Below, piece after piece: positions 32,001 through 37,819 of a DNA stretch of 64,000 bases. Every line of letters starts with the position of its first letter. Position 1 is the first letter of the stretch. The notes beneath the pieces are model-generated. The model was given only the letters and a program-made list of their open reading frames with translations. It was not told the DNA's origin and did no database searches. The position numbers were made by a program, and so were the translations under genes. This DNA comes from Lumbricus rubellus (lineage: Eukaryota; Annelida; Clitellata; Crassiclitellata; Lumbricidae). The stretch is from contig OX243814.1 of NCBI GenBank assembly GCA_945859605.1, positions 28,562,885-28,626,884 on the forward strand, written 5' to 3'.

Positions 32001-32726
32001 GTGTCAGATATTTGGCAGGAATGGGTGTGAATAAATTATCAGTTTTTCAAGTACAGTCACAATTTAATTTTAACTGTTAATTTATTGTCACTGTGCTCCT
32101 CTCTAAGTTGACCCAAACATGATGCCAGTAAATATCTATTAATCCATGGTCCCAGTCATGTTTGTGCTTCTCTATACTTCAAACCTTTCATGGAATGTGG
32201 GATCTGATCAGCTGGCATTCCCTCCTCATTGTCAAACCATCATAATCTTTGGGGACAAATATAATTGCCAAACCGAGTCGTTTGGGTACCTAGCGCCGGT
32301 GAATAAGCTGGTCCTCCTGACGTGGCTTGTGTGGGCGCTGAGAAATTCTCAAAGATTTACATTGATATTACATTACGAACAGTCTTGTGTCTACCCAAAA
32401 CATAAAGTACTAAGAGGCTTGAAAGATTGTGACAACTGTACTCCTGAGCTCCAGGATGTTTTCAGTCAACTGGACAATAACATTGGCACAATGTCTTCAC
32501 CAAACTGCAGAATTAATCGACTTAATGCTGTGATTCACAGCAATTTTCACACTTATTTAATGCAAATTTAAAATCAGATCATGTAAAAAAGGTATTGTGT
32601 AGGTCTATGTAACAGTTTAGTCTGTTTAGATGCATTTCATTTAAAAAATTGAAATAATGAATTCTTACCTGTGCCGTAGAGAAACATGGCCACCAAAAGT
32701 ACCCCATAAAACTGGGTACAATTCAT
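7850..32726 (-). CDS. transmembrane C-type lectin receptor with ITAM-like tail (8 exons)
   Basis: Inferred cell-surface pattern-recognition or adhesion receptor. Exons, in transcript order: 32726-32669, 29109-28970, 27881-27725, 23621-23454, 10982-10923, 10384-10349, 9950-9878, 8606-7850. They sum to 1449 nt (482 residues plus stop), and every junction keeps frame. Residues 1-19 form a signal peptide (MNCTQFYGVLLVAMFLYGT). About 30-175 is one C-type lectin domain with CYHF, the WIGL core and terminal FICEY. 176-207 is an acidic Ser/Thr/Asn stalk made by two small phase 1-1 exons. 214-232 is the TM helix. The tail has Tyr 266 (YVTL), 296 (YCSM), 311 (YLPM), 366 (YDIP), 406 (YETI), 460 (YSEI) and 474 (YELL). 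YSEI-x10-YELL fits the ITAM spacing; YxxM is the known PI3K p85 motif. Signalling is inferred. The weakest point is the exon 7 donor (GTAACA). Element 1 lies in intron 4. Confidence 0.82.
8818..9032 (+). mobile_element. tRNA-derived SINE copy 1
   Basis: Has an internal box B (GGTTCGAATCC) at about 8872-8882 and a degenerate box A upstream. Then come the family body 'cttcggcgtgaaac...tcagtgtccgc' and the tail 'ttgaaggagcgctatataacaagtgc'. It lies in intron 7 of the lectin receptor, antisense to it. Confidence 0.82.
9878..9950 (-). CDS. lectin receptor exon 7 (transmembrane helix)
   Basis: Acceptor cttgtctgtattttag. Encodes TGFYHSGVVLIVLLTLFHCA and the rest of a hydrophobic helix. The donor GTAACA gives phase 2, as the last exon needs, and joins to CQRHK, a positively charged stop-transfer. 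A stronger GTAAGT lies 16 nt downstream but would include an in-frame TAA. Confidence 0.65.
10096..10282 (+). mobile_element. MITE family A copy 2 (hAT-like)
   Basis: Related in sequence to the copy at 4043-4216. Flanking 8-bp repeats AAGACCAA and AAGACCAG (7 of 8 identical) support transposition. It lies in intron 6 of the lectin receptor. Confidence 0.75.
10349..10384 (-). CDS. lectin receptor exon 6 (stalk micro-exon)
   Basis: 36-nt exon, phase 1 to 1, with consensus donor GTAAGT. Encodes DTLHENTDEAA, continuing the acidic stalk. Its symmetric phase means it could be skipped without a frameshift. Confidence 0.65.
10923..10982 (-). CDS. lectin receptor exon 5 (stalk)
   Basis: 60-nt exon, phase 1 to 1, between acceptor gaaatttcag and donor GTAGTT. 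Encodes FPATDQSNAVESSDATKLE, an acidic linker. The other two frames give a stop or a less stalk-like product. Confidence 0.65.
10990..12027. other. intron 4 of the lectin receptor, proximal part
   Basis: AT-rich sequence with a (TG)n tract near 11740-11773. No exon or complete element was recognised. The frame open from 11701 is the read-through of the adjacent LTR ORF. Confidence 0.5.
12028..14182 (-). repeat. 3' LTR of element 1
   Basis: On plus it starts TGTAACGCCC and ends CACTGGCCA. It differs from the right LTR by only a handful of substitutions and one indel in an A-run that I noticed. It contains the gag start (ATG at 12708); its ORF reads out into host DNA to 11701. A purine patch CGGGGA (minus strand, 14183-14188) abuts it as a possible short polypurine tract. 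Confidence 0.78.
12318..12382 (+). promoter_or_regulatory. tRNA-like Pol III boxes A and B in the LTR
   Basis: TGGCTGAGTGG (12318-12328) matches box A and GGTTCGAACCT (12372-12382) matches box B, with tRNA-like spacing. They lie antisense to gag. The copy in the other LTR is at 21095-21159. A second box B-like GGTTCGAATCC is at 12153-12163. Activity is not shown; this may be a captured tRNA or SINE remnant. Confidence 0.5.
14392..15393. mobile_element. non-autonomous Tc1/mariner-type element, long TIRs
   Basis: 1002 bp bounded by TA at 14390-14391 and 15394-15395. The ends are CAGGGTGGGCCAGCATAAAT and its inverse, and the inverted repeats continue for roughly 200 bp with mismatches. A 121-codon minus-strand frame (14682-15047) may be a transposase remnant, but I cannot confirm a motif. 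A 17-bp hairpin (14753-14769 with 14801-14817) lies inside. It is inserted in element 1. Confidence 0.82.
15394..18539. other. ORF-poor internal region of element 1
   Basis: About 3.1 kb of AT-rich DNA with no frame of note, rich in 'ataggcctat' and 'ttattattat'. Diverged internal repeats are visible: 17345-17430 resembles 17733-17800 ('ttaagcctataattta...acaacagcgg.gcaaggcaaaa'), and 16915-16990 resembles 17525-17605 ('attgtaaacatt..acggctga'). A short GC-rich patch lies at 16555-16635. No pol homology was seen. Confidence 0.6.
18540..21485 (-). CDS. Gag polyprotein of element 1
   Basis: 981 codons from ATG 21485; the frame opens slightly upstream without an ATG. Residues 1-227 are encoded in the LTR and the rest in the internal region. 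The N-terminal part is heptad-like and Ala/Gln-rich, then Pro/Ser-rich and disordered. A capsid-like region with CARNNDW, RLRERYG and LKIREREPKSLDEAY matches the Gag of element 2. Two CCHC zinc knuckles follow: CYICNRTGHLSFSC (about 853-866) and CFYCDSSLHLLRRC (about 942-955). Gag packages element RNA into particles. The second knuckle is followed by a stop with no pol frame beyond. Alternative: translation could start after the PBS, for example at the Met of MSDDGSIDIE. Confidence 0.85.
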   Translation of the reverse strand: MEQSRTSTSSQPSRPPSAFEMGILLEAMQSNAKSMQASIKTDVQDAIQSNARDTQEAISSVRTEFQANAINTQEAIAVVQSNVREALTEVVARIERLETTPRASPKPVAGSNPGAIFPFGTTADRPYHSAIGLGRASGARPKDLSLPVNPGILRRSERLASKAPVSYGELRGRDTWPSRTRQDSNPEATASLPPSISLNYDLQPHSALSHVGPEVATPGVSEGVGVTIGPSQWGRISSRDFDEEEETENTGRRETALSFERRKEREFSDNVEIMSDDGSIDIEVSKIMESRPKTVKIIDKRMQTAQQSEFRNFELNKPIDHKMWEGGDKVDPIHLTSSSPIYGAYSRLDPRWRMQEPFVYPDQPRTEVTANRVDAFQSTSGMPTYHSMPNYDGLVTSAMVGRDYARPDLRPDLRPGPMATTAVDWMPPSARREHPYMSWTPAPNYAPNYDPHALYNSIDNRVGLDPLRCLDPFRPSDVAFPRWPTVVESARMNSCLGAQNFGFSRDVELPRQTLLKPTYLGKSETTSDGTATMSAVGETKVLAPVNASVGPAKTVPMTSVATQTTGDWELPTSSTVGTNKESETTASTTVKAAEVKPSSAAPPKQRQYTKLGSYSGRSDVEVFLRKFTVCARNNDWSDEEKFNQLVVSLVEPATHLLSESNVDTWTALVRRLRERYGTAEQQALFQTQLSTRKQKAEEDLGVLVDDIRILASRGYPGVSTAHSEAIAIRAFLDALRDRNLSLKIREREPKSLDEAYKVAMRLDGYQKAEVGGHEQQQRRPGRVYAVKEEDTTTKDTILMKDILRRLEQVEKQQPVSAPQYRDNNRESWRGQNTSTGNGWSNANGTNWRDYRRCYICNRTGHLSFSCRYRQQAGPEVEQFPPSDDVGQPVNTEPIVGRVFAVRSAVPEPNGNQWNRKRRFQNSPRPAKRRNSGRNSPNEERRCFYCDSSLHLLRRCPLRNGSADDQNWRSLGEPTGSHELEN
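20785..20802 (-). promoter_or_regulatory. primer-binding-site-like sequence of element 1
   Basis: Minus strand TGGTCCCAGCCAGTGGGG, two bases after the LTR end. It begins TGG, as expected for priming by a tRNA CCA end, and matches the site at the same position in element 2 at 15 of 18 bases. It lies inside the gag reading frame. I cannot name the tRNA. Confidence 0.6.
20805..22958 (-). repeat. 5' LTR of element 1
   Basis: Mate of 12028-14182. It carries the gag ATG at 21485 and about 1.47 kb upstream of it. Its outermost 70 bp or so are repeated in tandem after an (AT)n tract, ending at 23058, so the outer limit could be 22958 or 23058. Confidence 0.78.
23210..23412 (+). mobile_element. tRNA-derived SINE copy 2
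   Basis: Begins TGGGGCGCGGTGGTGTAGTGG (box A within) and has box B GGTTCGAATCC near 23265, followed by the family body and a slightly truncated tail 'gagcttaaaggggcac'. It lies just downstream of exon 4 of the lectin receptor, antisense. Confidence 0.88.
23454..23621 (-). CDS. lectin receptor exon 4 (C-terminal half of CTLD)
   Basis: Acceptor ttggtttgcag. Encodes VNWTNWASGHPSS, NCVRM, GKWLWVDSPC and RFICEY, the end of the fold with its two conserved disulfide cysteines. The donor is GTATTT after 23454. If it is not used, the frame runs only three more codons (GIF) to a stop at 23443-23445, giving a secreted form. Confidence 0.85.
23734..24724. mobile_element. TA-flanked non-autonomous DNA element with internal palindromes
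   Basis: Ends GGGGAAGTAGGGGCGAGATG and the inverse of GGGGAAGTAGGGGCAAGACG, with TA on both sides. Inside, 'gggggcaagatggacca' and its inverse 'tggtccatcttgcccc' recur (near 24323, 24505, 24525). No transposase ORF. The superfamily is unassigned. Confidence 0.65.
24780..24985. repeat. dispersed repeat, MITE-like
   Basis: Contains 'cagggcttaaagtg', repeated 'ggcgtcctggcacttattt' and 'gccgtcctgccacttattt'. A related segment is at 37068-37150 ('cagggctcagtta...gccgtcctaccacttatt'). Confidence 0.5.
25466..25690 (+). mobile_element. tRNA-derived SINE copy 3
   Basis: Full-length family member: GTGGGGCACGGTGATGTATA head, box B GGTTCGAATCC near 25523, body, and tail 'ttgaaggggcgttataacaagtgcacgtac'. 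It lies in intron 3 of the lectin receptor, antisense. 25691-26208 shows nothing recognisable besides AT-rich repeats. Confidence 0.87.
26211..27427. mobile_element. degenerate mariner-like element with doubled TIRs
   Basis: 1217 bp flanked by TA (26209-26210, 27428-27429). Ends CACCGTGGTTCAAAAAAAAG and inverse; the inverted repeats run about 200 bp. A second, diverged copy of the same terminal sequence lies inside each end. The core holds a minus-strand transposase relic (see 26739-27011). Confidence 0.83.
26739..27011 (-). pseudogene. mariner transposase fragment
   Basis: Encodes a segment with FIDPGVKIKGAYYRDVLLSQ and SFVFQQNSAN, which resemble the mariner/Tc1 catalytic-domain region before and at the second catalytic aspartate. 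At that site the usual QQD reads QQN. N-terminal and C-terminal parts are missing. Confidence 0.7.
27725..27881 (-). CDS. lectin receptor exon 3 (CTLD core, WIGL)
   Basis: Encodes GARLAKNDDEETNEFL, then WWQNDGVWIGLHD and FQWEWTNGK, the conserved helix 2 and WIGL core of the C-type lectin fold. Acceptor ctgtgtttag, donor GTAGGA, phase 0 in and phase 1 out. Confidence 0.9.
27918..27980. mobile_element. 63-bp piggyBac-type mini-MITE
   Basis: CCCTTTAATGCCG ... CGGCATTAAAGGG, 13-bp perfect TIRs, flanked by TTAA at 27914-27917 and 27981-27984. TTAA target duplication is diagnostic of piggyBac-type transposition. Confidence 0.7.
28338..28374. repeat. (TTAA)n microsatellite
   Basis: Tandem TTAA units in intron 2 of the lectin receptor. 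Confidence 0.85.
28970..29109 (-). CDS. lectin receptor exon 2 (N-terminal half of CTLD)
   Basis: Acceptor gattttttag and donor GTAAGT. It encodes two N-terminal cysteines, then QKCYHF and the first CTLD helix ending ARNFCTK. 140 nt, phase 1 in and phase 0 out. Confidence 0.85.
29420..30232 (+). mobile_element. retroposon with L2-type 3' tail
   Basis: A comparatively GC-rich block ends in 'gcgcctctgagtag...cttgaagaggcgctatataaatac' and a (TAAA)n tract, the same 3' tail as the SINEs. The body contains overlapping open frames in two phases (29643-30014 and 29783-30004) that could be one frame-shifted ORF. I do not recognise the product. It lies in intron 1 of the lectin receptor, antisense. 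Confidence 0.5.
30233..32668. other. intron 1 of the lectin receptor, remainder
   Basis: AT-rich intronic DNA. No further exon or complete transposon was recognised. A 141-codon plus-strand frame at 32146-32571 shows no domain. Confidence 0.5.
32669..32726 (-). CDS. lectin receptor exon 1 (signal peptide)
   Basis: ATG at 32726 opens 19 codons with a hydrophobic core, then the consensus donor GTAAGA. It ends in phase 1 (last base G), which the next exon completes to an Ala codon. The start was chosen because it gives a signal peptide ending directly at the splice site. Confidence 0.8.
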
Positions 32727-33016
32727 TAAACTATTTAAATAAGTTTGCCGCATTCTGCTCAAGTAACGTGTTATAAGTCTGTTGGCTAAAAATCATCAGT
32801 ATAAAATCTGGATTAACTTCCATATAAACTCCAACAGCACGTGGCTGTTCAGCCCTTTACTTCGAGCAACAATAGTGCGCTCAAGTTCAGCGGGCGGAAT
32901 TTATCAACAATCTAATGAGTCTAAATGAATATTCATGAATTCATAATCTAATGAGTCTGGATGAATATTCATGATGTCATTCTGTCTCTGCATTCCAGCC
33001 ACAGGTAGGTAGGTTA

Positions 33017-33955
33017 GGGGTCATTGCATAATTACGTAACGCCGAAAATGACCGTTTTTGACCCACCCACCCACCCTGTAACGCTTCGTAACGTTTGCCT
33101 TGACCCACCCACCCACCCTACCCAGCGTTACGTAACGATTGCTACGAAAAATCAGTTGAGATTTAGGTCTATTATTGGCTATCAGCGCGCAACTATAATT
33201 CATATTTTCATAGCGAATTTAACATAGGCCTAGTAAAAGCGTACATGTTAATTATAATTTGACAGTAGACTAGGCTTAAAATGTACACAATGTTTTATTT
33301 ATATAAATAACAGTCTTGCGTGAACTGCAATTTTCTTAAATTTTACCGCAAGAATAAAATTTTACACTGCTGAAAAGTTTCATGGACTAAATGGCTCATT
33401 AACAATTAGTCAAAATTAAGAGGAGCTAGGCCTATTTATTTCCTTAGGCTTGGCGCCCAACTTACTAATAGAAATATTGCCGAGTTTTGCTGAGCATTAA
33501 TTTGAAATGTTTAGATATTGTCCACTAAGTAAAACATGCTTCAAAGTGATTCTTCGATGTCAGGAATTCATTGGAACTTAGGTCTGCCACGTTGTTCCGT
33601 TGGAAAAACTATCCAACCAATTCGAATAGCGGTTTCCGGTTCGCACAAACTGGAGAACAGAAGTTACAGAACTGACCTGGCATGTAGCTGATGTCTACTA
33701 CCGGATCTTAGTCAGATAAATAGACTTACATCGGTTAAGTTTTAAAATTTAAAGTTTAAACTTCGATCACATCATGTGCACATACAAAATGTCTGAAGTG
33801 TCATTCGATGGCAATTTAACATTCATTAATAATTTTTTTCAATGCGTTACGTAACGTTCAGCTTCCCCCATCCACCCACCCCCGTAACGTTTCGTAACGT
33901 TTTCAATGACCCCACCCACCCACCCTCGAGCGTTACGTAATTATGCAATGACCCC
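33017..33955. mobile_element. PIF/Harbinger-type MITE
   Basis: Ends GGGGTCATTGCATAATTACG and inverse, flanked by TTA at 33014-33016 and 33956-33958, the 3-bp TSD of PIF/Harbinger. Subterminal 'cgtaacg' and 'acccaccc' motifs repeat near both ends. It lies about 290 bp upstream of the lectin receptor start codon. Confidence 0.8.
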
Positions 33956-34792
33956 TTAACAATGTTATCCGAGTGACTGAGTTCGTCACTTCGTGTTAAC
34001 AACCGAGCGAGTGATGTCCATACTATGACTGATCATTGACAAACATGTCATAATGTCAGTTAGATCGCCAACGATGAGCGCTTAAATTCACACGATGATA
34101 AACGGGCAAAGGCGGGAAATAGCACACGCCCAGCTATGAGAATATCACTCATAAAAGTAACTGAAGTCATTAATTATAGTTGCACATCTTTCAAAACAAC
34201 AGCCTCATGAGATGTATTGTGCAGAACAATGCACCGTGACCATCCGCCGTAGCCTACTTTGATCTCTCTCTTCCCGAAGTAGGCTATCGCTATTCATCGA
34301 GGTCTTGGCACGGTCAGCCGCATGACAAATGTTAGCCAAGCAAGCACGCTAGCCAATCTAATCCGGCTTCAATTCACCTCGGTGCTTGCCGAGGGCTGAT
34401 GCTAACTCGCCCTCCTCCTTTACCCAGGTTTGGGGCTGGCACTACCAAAGTGCGAGCAGCAGCGTTTGTGGCTTATTTAAAGAATGCCTACAAATAATAG
34501 AACGGTTAGAACCTATACAAGCGGTCCTTTAGGCTTTTAAAGGCTTAGCATCCATTCATACAGGCAGCGGTGGATGGTGGCCATGATCTGCTGGAAAAGG
34601 CTTGGACGTATACACTATACAGGCCTACCAATATTCAACTATAACCATCAAATTTATTGCACCAAAATAACAAAACCATTGTTTGTGAATGGGCGATACT
34701 AGGCTAATTAAAAATATTGTTATAGGCCTATTGTTATATTAATTGATTGATTGATGGAAGGATTGATTGATCTCTTGATATCTGTAATATTA
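33956..34792. other. unassigned DNA
   Basis: No gene or full repeat recognised. Confidence 0.45.
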
Positions 34793-34794
34793 TA

Positions 34795-35409
34795 CAGGGT
34801 GGTCCAAAATAAACCGCACAGTGACAGTTTTCTCACATTGTCGTCATTGAGCCAGGTGCGAAGGTGAACAGTCAATATTATTGTCAGCACGTTCTTGGTG
34901 ATGGTCTTTTACCTTACATCCGTGCAATATGCCAACACCACACTTGTACCCTACAGCAGGACGGCGCTCCATCACACACCGCCAAGAACACTATGGAGTA
35001 TCTGCGACGTGAGAACATTTCTTTCATTGAGCCTGACATGTGGCCCCCAAACAGCCCGGACTTGAATCCAGTCGACTACGCTGTTTGGTGCGCCCTTCAA
35101 CAGATGGCATACCGTCGTAGACGTTTCACCACAGTGGATCAGCTGAAAGAAACAATCGTCACAGAGTGGATCAAGCTGCCACAGAGTTTCATTGACCGCG
35201 CAATTGATCAATGGCGTCGTCGGCTTCAATGCGTGGTCGAGCAGCAAGGAGGACACATTGAACATTTTATGTAACGAAATCCATCCATGTAATGTTACAG
35301 TAAAAATAATTGCTGTGTTTTTGTGAATTTTCACGGTTATAATTATTTGAACTGGTCTGAATAAAGTACTATCAAATTATCATTGTGCGGTTTATTTTGG
35401 ACCACCCTG
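34795..35409 (+). mobile_element. truncated mariner-like element
   Basis: 615 bp with TA on both sides and TIRs of about 28 bp (CAGGGTGGTCCAAAATAAAC and inverse). It carries only the C-terminal part of a transposase. Confidence 0.9.
34864..35274 (+). pseudogene. mariner/Tc1-type DDE transposase, C-terminal fragment
   Basis: About 136 codons with no ATG at the start. It contains LQQDGAPSHTAKNTMEYL, with the second catalytic Asp, and WPPNSPDLNPVDYAVW, with the third Asp region typical of IS630/Tc1/mariner enzymes. The DNA-binding N-terminus and first catalytic Asp are missing, so it is an internal-deletion derivative and not active alone. 35396-35519 after it shows nothing. Confidence 0.88.
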
Positions 35410-35519
35410 TAGACTATTACCTTATTAAAAATATTATTAGGCCCTATAGCACCAAATGTCAATGACCAAGGGATAGGCCTATGACTTGCCAGGAATCCTC
35501 TTTGAGTAGGTCGAGATAA

Positions 35520-35896
<377 letters not shown>

Positions 35897-36389
35897 AATT
35901 AATTTAAAAAAATCTTTTAGCTGCTGATGACCCTGACCCGACATTTCGAAACTCCAACTAAGATTCCTTGATAGTTGGCCTCGAATTAACACCCAGTTTT
36001 AGCGCATATAAATTTAACCAACTTGTCACTTCATCTAATTTGGTCTTGATCAAACTGTAAGAATTATTCGCTAGATGACGCGACACAGCCTTGTGCTTAA
36101 GTTGCCTTACGACTTGAATGCTAAGCTAAATAAATATTTTAAAGTTTTCAGGGCGGACCCAGCATCCTACGAGTTGGTTTAGCCGTTTAGCGGTATGGTG
36201 TACACTACAGTGTACATGCAGGATTTTTAAAAAGCAGACAGTGGACGGAGTCGTAAAGGATACAACAAGAGTTGGGCGGGTTGAGGGTTGCGGGAAATAT
36301 TAACTAGAATCCATGGCAGTTACAGAGAATTAGGTCTGCCTGCTGGTCTAGAAATTTAGATTGATCAGGAAAAGCAGAATGGCAATAAA

Positions 36390-36808
36390 GTCCATAAAGC
36401 ACGTCACGCTCCAGAGGGGGTGCAAGAAAGTTACAGTTTGTGACAGGGGAGGGGTCAGACCATGTGTGACGTCACTGAAAAAAAATTATTTCTAATTTAT
36501 TTTTTAATTTGTTTAGTAGAATTTAATAGCTTTAATTTTCACTTTTTTGAAACATTTGAATTAGTTTTATGTCAAAATAGCTTTAAATGCGTATCTCCTG
36601 AATGTGTTGTTCACGATTCCTCTCGCTAGGAGCGCTAGTAATGCTGTTGCAAAGTCTTGTTTTATGTAGAGTCTTGCAGTGTTAATTTTTTTAATAAATT
36701 ATTCGAAAGTGTGACGTACCCTAGGGGGGTCCGAGATTTGTGACAGTTTGTGACAGGGGGAGGGGTGGGTAGAAAATGGTCAAGAATAGCGTGACGTACT
36801 TTATGGAC
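36390..36808. mobile_element. MITE with GTCCATAAAG(C/T)ACGTCACGC inverted ends
   Basis: Left end GTCCATAAAGCACGTCACGC, right end inverse with one mismatch. The subterminal 'gtgacagtttgtgacagg'-like motif is repeated internally. No ORF. Confidence 0.65.
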
Positions 36809-37341
36809 GGCCCCTATTATCTGAGCTGTCTGCAGATGACTACCAATCGAGGAAACCGCGTTGCACTATTGTAGGCTATTTTATTTGCTTGCAAAGCACA
36901 ATTATAAACCACATGATTTGGATTAGTTACAATAAATAGGTAGGCTATAACTGTTTAGCTGCTTTAGCATTAGGCTACGTTAAATACCTAGCGGTAGTTA
37001 TAATTTCCCTGTTATAGGATAGCCTATATACATTAGGCCTATAATACATTAATCTGTACTCGATCACAGGGCTCAGTTAAAGTCAACGCACTTATTTCCA
37101 AATCTGAGCGCCGTCCTACCACTTATTACGCCAGCCACGTTGAGAATTGCCGGGGGTTTCAACACCCAGTCTTTCTTAGAGCCCCATAGTAAAGTCTGCT
37201 CTTCACACCACAATTCCAAGCGGATCATTGTCCACCTCCCCCCTCCCGTTATTTTTCCACAATAACCACACTGAGGCCAGCACAGCCTGGAATGGTAGGG
37301 GACGTCCCAGTAGTTCAGAAGCCTACTGCAGAATCATGATC

Positions 37342-37535
37342 CAGGGCTGTTTTAAAGGAATGTTTAGAACTGCACAACTCCATCTTTTCCTTCCCATCCT
37401 CCATGGTAAATTACTTCCAATCGGAGGATAATGACCATTTTTTGCTAGTTTTAACTGCACAGAAGTGCTTCTACAACTGAACAAATTCATTTAGAACTGC
37501 ACATTTTGTGTAGAACTGCACGATAAAAAGCCCTG
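37342..37535 (-). mobile_element. MITE family A copy 4 (inverted)
   Basis: Inverse of the family at 4043, 10096 and 55339, from CAGGGCTGTTTTAAAG to AAAAGCCCTG. It lies directly downstream of the stop of the uncharacterised gene. The TSD is not clear here. Confidence 0.75.
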
Positions 37536-37554
37536 GGATCATCTGCAGCCCTAT

Positions 37555-37819
37555 TCAGTAGACGAAGCTGAAGTCTGCCATTCGACAGGTGCGGCGGTGA
37601 CCACCGTCTGCTCCTGTCTTCGTCTTCAACTCCATTCGCTTCGTCTGCAGAATTTCCGATGGCCAGTCCGGGTGGATGGTGAAGGTCATCGGCATTCGTG
37701 GCATCGTGTTGTAGAAGAACGTATCGCTGCTCTGCATGTGATTCCGACCTGGCTTCCTCGATACCTCTTCCACTGGAAGGATAATAGTCGTTGATAGACG
37801 CTTCGCGAGACATCCACGT
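37555..37819 (-). CDS. uncharacterised gene, coding exon 3
   Basis: Ends ...RMADFSFVY and a stop. The phase carried from exon 2 selects this frame over a longer overlapping frame on the same strand. Confidence 0.7.

Noticed and set aside
34864..35274. Host gene with a DDE domain
   Set aside because: Lies inside TA-flanked TIRs of a 615-bp element and lacks the N-terminus, so it is a transposon remnant.
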